38,615 nt of DNA from positions 1-38,615 of the forward strand of contig NZ_VUOB01000052.1 of assembly GCF_008386585.1 (NCBI RefSeq), in the 5' to 3' direction. Position 1 is the stretch's first letter, and each line of letters starts with the position of its first letter. This DNA comes from Solihabitans fulvus (GTDB lineage Bacteria; Actinomycetota; Actinomycetes; Mycobacteriales; Pseudonocardiaceae). This document shows, in pieces, positions 24,901 through 31,442 of this stretch. The notes under the pieces are model-generated. The model searched no databases and was not told where the DNA came from. It saw nothing but the letters and a program-made list of their open reading frames with translations. The position numbers were made by a program, and so were the translations under genes.

Positions 24901-26089
24901 GCGGGACCAGGCGATTGTCGCGTTGCGTGCCTTCGTCGGCACCGGGCTGCTGCACACCGTGCTGCCCGACCTCGACGTGCCCGATCCGGCCGAGGAATGG
25001 ACACCGAGGTCGGCAGTCGGGGTGGCCCGCGCTGTCAACGCCGCACTGGACGCTGTCGACGACGGCGACCGGCCGTGGGAACTGGTGCAACAACGGGTGT
25101 CGGCCGAGCACAAGGTGCTCACTGACACGCTGTCGCGTCACGGCCATTCGGTCGGCATGACGGTTCGCGATGGCGTCATCGTGGTGGACGTGCTGTTTCA
25201 AGGGCGCAAGCAGCACGTCCCCGACCTGGTGGACGGCCTGGCGGCAGAGACCGAGCAGCGGGGTGCCCTGCTGTCCGCGAAGGAGCGGGAAATACTGGAG
25301 AACCACCTGGTCAACGAGGTGGCCGGCACGTTGCAGGAACTGATCACCGGCTCCGAGGAGCAGGTTGCGGCGATCAACACCGACCTGGCCGACCGGCCGA
25401 CCTCCACCGGGATGCGGCTGCGACTCCAGTGGCGGGTGGCGCGGACCGCGCCGGCGGGGCTGTCCCGCGTGCGCGATCGGCTGCTCCGCCAGACGGCGGA
25501 CGCGTGGACCATCGAGGACCGGTCGGCGGTCGGCGCTTTCCTCCAGGAGCAGATCAACCGGGAGCACACCGAGGATGCCGCTGGCGGCTGGGCTGACCAG
25601 CTGACTCGCGCGCTGGACTATCGCGGGTGGCACGAGTTCGCCATCCAGCGCCACCAGGACGGCCAGTGGCGTCCGGCGTCAGGTCCGGCGTCCGGTGGGG
25701 AGCGGGTGCTGGCTGCGTCGGTGCCGCTGTTCGCCGCCGCGTCGTCGTTCTACACCTCGTCCGGAAACCCACACGCGCCAAGGCTTGTCGCACTGGACGA
25801 GGCGTTCGCTGGCGTGGACGACGACTCGCGGGCGAAGTGCCTTGGCCTGCTGGCCGCGTTCGACCTGGATGTGATGATGACAAGCGAGCGCGAGTGGGGC
25901 TGTTATCCGCAGGTGCCGGGGCTTGCCATCGCCCAGCTCGCCCGTCGGGACGGGATCGACGCGGTGCTGGTCACGCCGTGGCGGTGGGACGGTCGCGAGC
26001 GGGTCGAGGCGGAGCGACCGGTGCCGTTTGTGCCGGAACGGCCGGTGGCTGCGCCGACCGGCGATCAGACCGCCGTGCTGTTCGAGTAG
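21977..26089 (+). CDS. jetC: Wadjet type II JetC, SMC-like ATPase (TIGR02680)
   Basis: 1370 aa. It is the motor subunit, a MukB/SbcC-like SMC protein that extrudes DNA loops in Wadjet complexes. Walker A is GNNGTGKS at residues 42-49; the ABC signature SGGER is at 1239-1243; Walker B LVALDE is at 1270-1275. Two long Ala/Glu/Arg-rich coiled-coil stretches (about 270-580 and 740-1080) flank a hinge-like globular segment near 585-735 (PYLRDQQGRNDRPGAPLWRVVDFAEGLP). All ATPase motifs look intact, so the protein should be active. It begins at a GTG overlapping the jetB stop and is followed by jetD after 8 bp. Confidence 0.95.
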   Translation: MTTGMPTPHRERWQPLRAGLVDLFYYDVEEFHFHDGRLLLRGNNGTGKSKVLALTLPFLLDGELAPHRVEPDGDRNKRMEWNLLLGGRHPHSERLGYTWLEFGRQRGDGTAEYRTIGAGLKAVAGRGIARHWFFVTSQRVGPELSLLSPTRVALTREKLRDAVDGHGAVYDTASDYRRAVDEALFGLGTHRYEALVNLLIQLRQPQLSKKPDEKLVSRALTEALPPLDPALVTTVAEAFRGLDEEREALRGLNEAKAAAEKFLGHYRRYAGVAAKRGATPLRQTHSRYEQLGRELGEADTAYEHATQALEAVQRRLDELAGARDTLEARRAALQESPEMRDAEALRMAGQESQRLAQFASARETDRASAADAALRRERQLAQARQTAETDDAALRSARDAAANAANAALITAAHASVLAALAADEPPYPNADRAGMALIESRATAITRVEQLLGRAHAAEAALRAARVELDRVTGERQAAIDRITVAEGVTSERAGALLTAYADYLAGAGHVRILDQDDVLAALDAWTEAPAGPNPAATAVDEAVRAATAELGRAQADADRRRADAERARDEVAEEIARLEEGGHDAPPVPYLRDQQGRNDRPGAPLWRVVDFAEGLPDEHRAGIEAALEAAGILDSWVTPEGELRDAVDDVVVHAGAVVPGGNLTAVLIPAIDRADAKAATLTDAAVTAVLAGIGLGPGATTWVGVDGRFANGPLSGSWHKETAGYLGEGAREAARRARLDRLRGQSAAILAQLDHLSTIETELAERAAALAAEHLAQPPDTELREAHVKLAAEHETRRRVDGQLAEAEATVAERAQLSRTAWAETTEFAGDVGLPTDSGELAAVRAAVGDYRVALAGLWPAARAADRARDDVGDAELELDAAVELREHAVAAAERSRSDADVAAERHRVLVETAGAGVDELYRKLDVVATELAERDEHERRAREDERRTRDERGTANGRRETLSESITVAAAERDQAIVALRAFVGTGLLHTVLPDLDVPDPAEEWTPRSAVGVARAVNAALDAVDDGDRPWELVQQRVSAEHKVLTDTLSRHGHSVGMTVRDGVIVVDVLFQGRKQHVPDLVDGLAAETEQRGALLSAKEREILENHLVNEVAGTLQELITGSEEQVAAINTDLADRPTSTGMRLRLQWRVARTAPAGLSRVRDRLLRQTADAWTIEDRSAVGAFLQEQINREHTEDAAGGWADQLTRALDYRGWHEFAIQRHQDGQWRPASGPASGGERVLAASVPLFAAASSFYTSSGNPHAPRLVALDEAFAGVDDDSRAKCLGLLAAFDLDVMMTSEREWGCYPQVPGLAIAQLARRDGIDAVLVTPWRWDGRERVEAERPVPFVPERPVAAPTGDQTAVLFE

Positions 26090-26097
26090 GAGGTGCG

Positions 26098-27336
26098 GTG
26101 GACGAGCCACGTGTGCGCCGGCTGCTCGGTGGCGAGGACACCGCCTGGCTGGTGGACCGGGTGCGCCGCAGGCTCGAACTCGGCAAGCCGGTCGTCGGCA
26201 CGGTCACTCTGGCCTCGGCCGGTGTTGAACAGCGGCGTGCGGTCGAACGGCTACTCGGTCGCCGTGCCGGGAGCGGCCGGTCGCTCACTGTCTCGCTGGA
26301 GGAGGTCGACGCGGTGCTTCGCGCCAGCGGCGCCGCCCCGGAGGGGCTCGCGGCCGCAACCCGAGCTCTCCTTGGCACGGTGCGGGATCGGGCCGCCGAG
26401 GCGACGGCGTGGATGGCGGTCTATGAGCCGCTCGCGGAGTTGGCCGAGCGACGGCCGGAGTTGGCCGCATGGCGTGCGTGGCTGGATGCCACGGGCATGG
26501 TTCGTCGACTGACGGCCGGTCCCGCCGATGCGGCGACGCTCGTGGCCGAACTTGTGCGGGTGCTCGATCGGCTGCCCGCCGCCGGTGTCGCGCTGGGTCG
26601 TCTGGCCGCCGAGACCACCGGCGACGCACACGGGCTGGACGACGGCAAGCCGTTGGCCACCCTGATGCTCGCAGCGGTCCGCGTGCTGGCCGGCGCCGCC
26701 CCGATTGGTGACGGATCCGCCTTCGAACGCCGGTCCTCCTGGGCTGCCGTTGGGGTGCACCGGGACGAGCTGTCGTCGTCCGTGCTGTGCGTGGGGCTGC
26801 CCGGAGGCGTCACGACGTTGGTGGGCCGGATGGTCTCGTTGGCAAGGGAAGCCGGCGAGCCGGTCGCGTTGACCCTGCGCCAGCTCAACCGCGACCGGCC
26901 CGATCTCGGCGTCCGCGACGGCCACGTGTGGGTCTGCGAGAACCCGATCGTGCTCGCCTCCGCCGCCGACGAGTTGGGGCCGCGCTGTCCGCCGCTGGTG
27001 TGTCTGAGCGGGCAGCCATCGGCAGCGGTGCTTCGCCTGCTGGACCTGCTCGCCGAGACCGGCGCCCAGTTCTCTTACCACGGTGACTTCGACTGGGGCG
27101 GTGTCCGCATCGGCAACACACTGCGTGACCGTTTCGGTTGGCGCCCATGGAGGTTCGACGCGCCGGCCTATCTCGCCGCCCTGGCGTCGGTCCGTGGTGG
27201 CACGTTGGCCGGTCGACCCGTTGATGCCGCCTGGGACCCGGATCTCCGCCCGGCGCTCGAACACCACGGCATCCATGTTCAGGAGGAGTTGGTGCTCCCG
27301 GATCTCATCGCCGACCTGTTGGCGGTCGCCCCCTGA
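26098..27336 (+). CDS. jetD: Wadjet type II JetD, TOPRIM nuclease subunit (TIGR02679/DUF2399)
   Basis: 412 aa. It is the nuclease that cuts plasmid DNA once the SMC complex has sized it. The N-terminal half is the DUF3323 region (RRLLGGEDTAWLVDRVRRRLELGKPVVGTVTLAS). The C-terminal DUF2399 TOPRIM-like domain keeps its acidic triad: Glu281 in VWVCENPIVL, and Asp330 and Asp332 in YHGDFDWGGVRIG. The GTG at 26098 has AGGAGG 4 nt upstream; longer in-frame extensions overlap jetC and are rejected. It is last in the jet operon. A VapC remnant follows in the same reading frame right after its stop. Confidence 0.93.
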   Translation: MDEPRVRRLLGGEDTAWLVDRVRRRLELGKPVVGTVTLASAGVEQRRAVERLLGRRAGSGRSLTVSLEEVDAVLRASGAAPEGLAAATRALLGTVRDRAAEATAWMAVYEPLAELAERRPELAAWRAWLDATGMVRRLTAGPADAATLVAELVRVLDRLPAAGVALGRLAAETTGDAHGLDDGKPLATLMLAAVRVLAGAAPIGDGSAFERRSSWAAVGVHRDELSSSVLCVGLPGGVTTLVGRMVSLAREAGEPVALTLRQLNRDRPDLGVRDGHVWVCENPIVLASAADELGPRCPPLVCLSGQPSAAVLRLLDLLAETGAQFSYHGDFDWGGVRIGNTLRDRFGWRPWRFDAPAYLAALASVRGGTLAGRPVDAAWDPDLRPALEHHGIHVQEELVLPDLIADLLAVAP

Positions 27337-27339
27337 GTT

Positions 27340-27528
27340 CTGGCGCACACAGCGACGCGGTACGGCACATTGGTGGCGCTGACCCTGGAAACGAAACGCG
27401 ACCCGAAGCCGCGCCGCATCGACCTGATGATCGCCGCCATCGCGTCAGCCCGAGGGCTGCCGCTCTACGCACGCAACGAGCGCGACTTCAAGGGCCTGGA
27501 ACAGATGGTTGAGGTCGTAGCCGTGTGA
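27340..27528 (+). pseudogene. 3' remnant of a VapC-type PIN toxin gene
   Basis: Read in frame, this stretch gives ATRYGTLVALTLETKRDP, then RRIDLMIAAIASARGLPLYARNERDF, then a VEVVAV end and TGA. This is the C-terminal half of a PIN-domain ribonuclease, including the third conserved Asp (RRIDLM) and the Asn of ARNERDF. The N-terminal half with the first Asp and the Glu is missing. It lies in the same frame as jetD, directly behind its stop. It is homologous to, but clearly diverged from, the intact VapC at 28838. Confidence 0.75.
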
Positions 27529-27864
27529 GGCGGCGGCAGGCGGCTCTTCAGACTCTGCGGCGCGTATCGCGAATCGCGGACCGCGACAAGGCGAAACGGA
27601 GCAGCGAGTCGCAGTTCCCCGGCGACGTCGTTTTCCCCAAGCCACCCGGGAAGAGTGTGTCACCACAGCGGTGAACGCATCAGCTGGCTGGAGTGATGAG
27701 AGAGCTGGCCCAAGTAGTCCCGGACTGAACGCTGCATGAGAAAGAGCCGGTTCAGAGGTCAGTCGCGGTTCTGTTGGATACGTGTCCGAGGTGATGGGAC
27801 GTGGCCATGGCGACCCACTTGGTCACCGACCCGGCGGTTCGTCCGCCTTTGCGTCGGCACCGCA
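27529..27864. other. decayed spacer inside the island
   Basis: No convincing gene. It holds the mbl-like fragment at 27614-27655. The rest has weak, patternless short frames and looks less coding-biased than its surroundings. Consistent with a junction of past insertions and deletions. Confidence 0.5.
27614..27655 (-). repeat. 42-bp fragment similar to the mbl gene at 29501-29542
   Basis: 37 of 42 positions match 29501-29542 in the same orientation, with a 21-bp exact core at 27619-27639. Read on the minus strand it encodes LFPGGLGKTTSPGN, against LFPGGVGKTTSPEN in the MBL hydrolase. Downstream residues (SL...SR) still align weakly. It looks like the remnant of a second mbl-like gene or of a duplication. 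Confidence 0.7.
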
Positions 27865-28380
27865 TCAGCTCGCGGTCTCCCCATGAGTACTGTAGTCGCG
27901 GCGGCGCAGTTCGGATGAGTGATCGATCCCGGGACCATGCCGGAACGCGGCATCCACGAACCGGTCGGGCGCTCCGTGCATCTCTCCCTGGGAGAACGGC
28001 CAGAGTTCGATCACCTCCATACGGCCGGGCAGCGCGTCGGGGAGGGTTCGCATGGCCAGGATCCGTGAGGAGCCCGTCAGGAGGTAGCGGCCGGGTGTCG
28101 GATCCAGATCCACCGACACCTTGATCGGCTGAAGAAGTTCTGGGACCAGCTGGATCTCATCGATGACCATCAGGCTGTCGTGCTCTACGAACCCCGTGGG
28201 GTCGTCTTTGGCGGCACGCAGCGTCGTGGGATCGTCGAGCAGGCGGAGAACTGATCGCTGACGGTTCGTGGCAAGCCTGGTCAACGTGCTCTTGCCGGCC
28301 TGGCGAGCGCCGTTGACCAACACGACTCGGGTGTCGTCGGGCGCCTCGTGGACCAGCGACTCGGCGTGGTGGGGAATCAA
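27865..28380 (-). pseudogene. truncated AAA_14/DUF4143-type ATPase
   Basis: 171 aa if started at the TTG at 28380 (IPHHAESLV, the usual start of this family; a longer ATG at 28431 runs into a hairpin). Walker A is GARQAGKST at residues 24-32, then LMVIDEIQLVPELL as Walker B, and RYLLTGSSRILAM as the sensor-like strand. Full-length members are about 400 aa, with a DUF4143 nuclease-like C-terminal domain. Here the sequence leaves the family pattern after SELRRRDY and stops, so the C-terminal domain is lost. Probably an inactive relic. Confidence 0.75.
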
Positions 28381-28388
28381 GTGGTGGG

Positions 28389-28423
28389 GCTGCTGAGGCC
28401 TGGTTTCAGTATGCCTCAGCAGC
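28389..28423. other. hairpin upstream of the truncated ATPase
   Basis: GCTGCTGAGGC (28389-28399) pairs perfectly with GCCTCAGCAGC (28413-28423) over a 13-nt loop. It lies between the ATPase relic and the 23-bp-period repeats. It may be a transposon-end structure or a terminator. Confidence 0.5.
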
Positions 28424-28432
28424 AAGATCAAC

Positions 28433-28516
28433 GGTCATCTGGACGGTACTGCGGTGGTCATCTGGACGGTCGGCCTGTGGTCTGATGGCTGCGTAGTTCA
28501 TGGTCATCTCGACGGC
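28433..28516 (+). repeat. repeat array with 23-bp period (GGTCATCTGGACGGT)
   Basis: Exact copies start at 28433 and 28456, a 13/15 copy (GGTCATCTCGACGGC) at 28502, and a degenerate copy (GGTCTGATGGCTGCG) at 28479. All are spaced by 23 bp. Such phased repeats usually bind a multimeric protein, for example a transposase or replication protein. Nothing near it encodes one. Confidence 0.6.
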
Positions 28517-28549
28517 GGGGCAGCGGTGACCATGCCACCAGGTAGCACC

Positions 28550-28571
28550 GTGTGGCACACCTGGGTATGAT
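28550..28571 (+). promoter_or_regulatory. promoter and dyad of the Phd-VapC operon
   Basis: TATGAT (28566-28571) is a good -10 box about 7 nt before the antitoxin ATG, implying a leaderless or nearly leaderless mRNA. The dyad GTGTG-G-CACAC (28550-28560) just upstream is a candidate autoregulatory site for the antitoxin. No good -35 is seen. Confidence 0.45.
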
Positions 28572-28578
28572 TGGTGGC

Positions 28579-28848
28579 ATGTCGATCCAACCCGAGATCA
28601 CCCAGCGCGACCTGCGGAGCCGGTCCAAGGAGATCATGGACGCGGTCGAGCACGGGCAGTCGTTCACGGTCACCCGTGACGGCCACCGGATCGGGGAATT
28701 GATCCCACTGCGCCGCCGTCGACGGTTCGTTCCTCGACAGGAGTTCGCCGCCATGTCACGCAACGCGCCCAGCGTCGACATCGAGATCTTCCGTGCGGAC
28801 CAGGAAGCCGCGATCGATCACGAGGCGGACAGCCCGTATGACCGGTAA
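28579..28848 (+). CDS. Phd/YefM-family antitoxin
   Basis: 89 aa. The N-terminus EITQRDLRSRSKEIMDAVEHGQSFTVTRDGHRIGELIPLRRRRRFVPRQEF is a typical Phd/YefM DNA-binding domain. The acidic C-terminus (DQEAAIDHEADSPYD) would wrap the toxin. It neutralises the downstream PIN toxin and represses the operon. The start at 28579 fits both the domain start and the -10 box. Overlaps the toxin gene by 11 bp. Confidence 0.9.
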   Translation: MSIQPEITQRDLRSRSKEIMDAVEHGQSFTVTRDGHRIGELIPLRRRRRFVPRQEFAAMSRNAPSVDIEIFRADQEAAIDHEADSPYDR

Positions 28849-29293
28849 GCGCCACGAGCAGGGATTGCTCGACACGAACATCGTGATCCTGCGCAGGTGG
28901 ATCGACCCGACCGAGCTGCCCGACGAGATGGCGATCAGCGCGATCACGCTGGCCGAGCTGTCGGCCGGGCCGCATGAGGTCCGCGGCAACGATGAGCAGA
29001 GCGTCTACGAGGAGCATGCGGAACGGGCGCGTCGACTGGAGATTCTCCAACGTGTGGAGAACGAGTTCGACGCGATCCCGTTCGACGCCGAAGCCGCGCG
29101 GATCTACGGCCGCGTTGCCGCGGCCGTGATCGGAGCGGGCCGCAAGCCGCGTGGTCGGTTCGCGGACTTGATGATCGCGTCGATCGCGGTCGCTGAGGGG
29201 CTGCCGTTGTACACGACGAATCCCAAGGACTTCGTCGACCTCGACGCACTGCTGACGATCGTGCCGGTCAACCGCCCCATGCTCCAGAACTAG
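28838..29293 (+). CDS. vapC: VapC-type PIN-domain ribonuclease toxin
   Basis: 151 aa PIN domain with intact active-site residues: Asp12 (GLLDTNIVIL), Glu40 (ITLAELSAG), Asp110 (RFADLMIAS) and Asn128 (YTTNPKDF). VapC toxins are Mg-dependent RNases that cleave tRNA or rRNA. It starts inside the antitoxin gene (ATG 28838), so expression is coupled. As all catalytic residues remain, the pair is probably functional and may stabilise the island. Confidence 0.93.
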   Translation: MTGKRHEQGLLDTNIVILRRWIDPTELPDEMAISAITLAELSAGPHEVRGNDEQSVYEEHAERARRLEILQRVENEFDAIPFDAEAARIYGRVAAAVIGAGRKPRGRFADLMIASIAVAEGLPLYTTNPKDFVDLDALLTIVPVNRPMLQN

Positions 29294-29313
29294 AGAGCTT
29301 CGGACTAAAGAAA

Positions 29314-29343
29314 CGGGGCCGCCTGATCGCTCAGACGGCCCCG
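29314..29343. terminator. bidirectional terminator between vapC and the MBL hydrolase gene
   Basis: CGGGGCCGCCTGA (29314-29326) pairs with TCAGACGGCCCCG (29331-29343), a 13-bp stem with one mismatch around TCGC. On the minus strand it is followed by TTTCTTT, a short T tract. Confidence 0.8.
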
Positions 29344-29356
29344 CCACAGAAACAGC

Positions 29357-30034
29357 TCACCAGCCGCGGGCGCGCCATTCGTCGATGTGCGGCTTCTGCT
29401 CGCCGAGCTTCGAGTCGTCGCCGTGGCCGGGGTAGAACCAGGTGTCGTCGGGCAGCACGTCGAACAACCGCGACTGCACATCGTTGATCAACGACGTGAA
29501 GTTCTCCGGCGACGTCGTTTTCCCCACGCCTCCGGGGAACAGGGAGTCGCCGGTGAACAGGTGCGGGTGGCCCTCGGGGTCGCGGTAGAGCAGCGCGATC
29601 GAGCCGGGGGTGTGGCCGCGCAGGTGGATCACGGTCAGCTCGATCTCGCCGAATCGGACCGTGTCGCCGTGCTCGACCAGCTGGTCGGCTGGGACGGGCA
29701 GCGCGGCGGCGTCCTCGGGGTGCACGACGGTGTTGGCGCCGTTCGCGCCCGCCACCGCGCCGAGCGCCTGCCAGTGGTCGCCGTGCTGGTGGGTGGTCAC
29801 GATCGTGGTGAGCTGGGGGCGGTTCGCGTCGTGGCCGATCAGGTCGGACAACCGCTCGGGGTCGTTGGCGGCGTCGACCAGCAGCGCCTCGCCGCTGCGG
29901 CGACACACCAACAGGTAGGCGTTGTTGTCCATCGGCCCGACGGACACCTTTGTGATCGTCAGCTCGGGAAGCGTGCGCCGCGCGGCGGCACCGCCGGGCT
30001 CGACGTGACCGGTGTAGTCCTCAAGTACCTGCAC
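29357..30034 (-). CDS. MBL-fold metallo-hydrolase (glyoxalase II-like)
   Basis: 225 aa from the GTG at 30034; a GTG at 30064 would add 10 residues. The metallo-beta-lactamase metal motif is TTHQHGDHW, followed by the later ligands HTPGS, FTGDSLF and YPGHGDD, all intact. The opening EDYTGHVEPGGAAARRTLP and SVGPMDNNAYLLVC are typical of the actinobacterial homologue beside uvrA (Rv1637c in M. tuberculosis). It probably hydrolyses a thioester or similar; the substrate is not known. A TACCGT box at 30043-30048 would give a leaderless mRNA from 30034. A fragment similar to its 29501-29542 segment lies 1.9 kb downstream. Confidence 0.9.
   Translation of the reverse strand: MQVLEDYTGHVEPGGAAARRTLPELTITKVSVGPMDNNAYLLVCRRSGEALLVDAANDPERLSDLIGHDANRPQLTTIVTTHQHGDHWQALGAVAGANGANTVVHPEDAAALPVPADQLVEHGDTVRFGEIELTVIHLRGHTPGSIALLYRDPEGHPHLFTGDSLFPGGVGKTTSPENFTSLINDVQSRLFDVLPDDTWFYPGHGDDSKLGEQKPHIDEWRARGW
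29501..29542 (-). repeat. segment of the mbl gene repeated at 27614-27655
   Basis: Same orientation as the partner copy, 37 of 42 identical, distance 1887 bp. The pair brackets the ATPase relic and the Phd-VapC genes. Confidence 0.7.
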
Positions 30035-30173
30035 AACGGCCAACGGTAGTCGGTCCCGCCACACCGCCGCACGCCTTCAGCGTCCCTACAGGTTGTGGTC
30101 GTAGAGTGATCAGGGCGTCACGGAACGCCCAAGAATCACCCAAGTCTCGCGCCGGAACGGGTTACGACTGCTC

Positions 30174-31442
30174 GTGTTGACCTCCTCAGCCACCACCGCG
30201 CCGGCCGGCGCCGGCCCGCGGTCCCCCCGCAGGGTGAGCTGGGACTTTCTTCGGGTGCTCGCCGTGCTGGCGGTCGTTCTCCAACACGCCACGCACGCGG
30301 GCCCGGCCAACCACCCGGAGCTGGGGCGCCCCCCGTTCACGGTCTCCCTGGAGATGGGCGCCAGCACCCTCGTGGTGATCTCCGCCTTCTTCGCCTGCGC
30401 CTCGCTGGCCAAGGGCCGCCCTGCCCGATTCCTGCGCAACCGGCTCGCCAGGGTGCTGCCCGCCTACGCGGTCGCCGTCGTCGGCACCTACCTGCTGCTG
30501 CGCTGGGTCGCCCCCGCAGGCTGGAGCGAGCTGGAACCCCGCGACGTCGTCCTCAACATCCTGCTGCTCCAGAACTGGCTGCCCGACGTCCGATTCGTCG
30601 ACTTCTCCTACTGGACGCTGCCGGTCCAGGTGTTCGGCTTCGTCGCGGCCGCCCTGCTCTACTCCCGCACGCTCGGCCGAGGCGTCGGGCTTCGGCTGCT
30701 GCTGTGGTCGCTGGTGGTCGGCCCGGTCGTGCTGCGCGAGTGGACCGAGGACCCCGGCCCGCTGCGCACGCTGTTCGACGGCTTCGCCATGCACCGCGCG
30801 CACCTGTTCGCCGTCGGCATCGCGGTCTACCTGTGGTCGCGCCGCCGCCTGCACGGCGCGCACCTGGCCGCGATGCTCGCCGCCGCCCTCACCGTGCAGT
30901 GGGTGCACAGCGACGACCTGCCCTCGACGATCGGCCTCGGCGTGCTGCTGCTCGGCGTGTGCGCGGCGGCGGGCGGCCCCGACTGGCGTTGGGGCCCGCT
31001 GGCCGCGCTCGCCCGGCCGGCCGGTTGGCTCGCCGGCATCTCCTTCGGCGTCTACCTCGTGCACCAGGAGATCGGCTACGTCGTGATGGACCGGCTGGTC
31101 GAGTTCGGCGCGGGCCCGTGGACGGCGCTGGCCGGCTTCCTCGGCTCGGCCGTGCTGCTCGGCTGGCTGCTCACCCGCTTCGTGGAACGGCCCGTGTACC
31201 GGTGGCTGACCGAGGACGGCGGCCTCACGGCCGTGGTCGTGCGGCTCGCGCTCGCGTTCCGGCTGCGCCGCGCCAGGTGGGTCGCCGACGAGCTTGGCTA
31301 CCTCCAGGCCGGCAACGTCGGCGGCTGGCCGACCAACGTCGAGCCGGTCTCCCTGCCGGTCAGCCAGCCGAGCATCGCGTTGGCCGAGCCGCGCACCTCG
31401 GCGGAGTTCTCGGTCGGCTCGCCCAGCTCCCACACCGCCTGA
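30174..31442 (+). CDS. acyltransferase family 3 membrane protein
   Basis: 422 aa with about ten membrane helices. The N-terminal helix SWDFLRVLAVLAVVLQHATHAGP carries the conserved His of acyltransferase-3 enzymes, and GVYLVHQEIGYVVMDRL is the late conserved helix. Such enzymes O-acylate sugars, lipids or antibiotics at the membrane. The last ~48 residues (from ADELGYLQAGNVGG) are encoded antisense to the convergent gene, have no family character, and suggest that an earlier stop was lost. The start is GTG at 30174. Confidence 0.87.
   Translation: MLTSSATTAPAGAGPRSPRRVSWDFLRVLAVLAVVLQHATHAGPANHPELGRPPFTVSLEMGASTLVVISAFFACASLAKGRPARFLRNRLARVLPAYAVAVVGTYLLLRWVAPAGWSELEPRDVVLNILLLQNWLPDVRFVDFSYWTLPVQVFGFVAAALLYSRTLGRGVGLRLLLWSLVVGPVVLREWTEDPGPLRTLFDGFAMHRAHLFAVGIAVYLWSRRRLHGAHLAAMLAAALTVQWVHSDDLPSTIGLGVLLLGVCAAAGGPDWRWGPLAALARPAGWLAGISFGVYLVHQEIGYVVMDRLVEFGAGPWTALAGFLGSAVLLGWLLTRFVERPVYRWLTEDGGLTAVVVRLALAFRLRRARWVADELGYLQAGNVGGWPTNVEPVSLPVSQPSIALAEPRTSAEFSVGSPSSHTA

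Noticed and set aside
22973..25654. 893-aa minus-strand frame antisense to jetC
   Set aside because: Mirror of a strongly biased coding strand; no recognisable domains and no start signals.
25627..26097. Longer JetD starting inside jetC
   Set aside because: The extension overlaps jetC out of frame; GTG 26098 has a strong AGGAGG and the correct domain start.
28381..28431. ATG start at 28431 for the ATPase relic
   Set aside because: It lies at the hairpin and repeats and adds non-family residues; the TTG at 28380 matches the family start.
28433..28516. CRISPR array
   Set aside because: Only 15-bp repeats with 8-bp spacers, one copy degenerate, and no cas genes; phased protein-binding repeats fit better.
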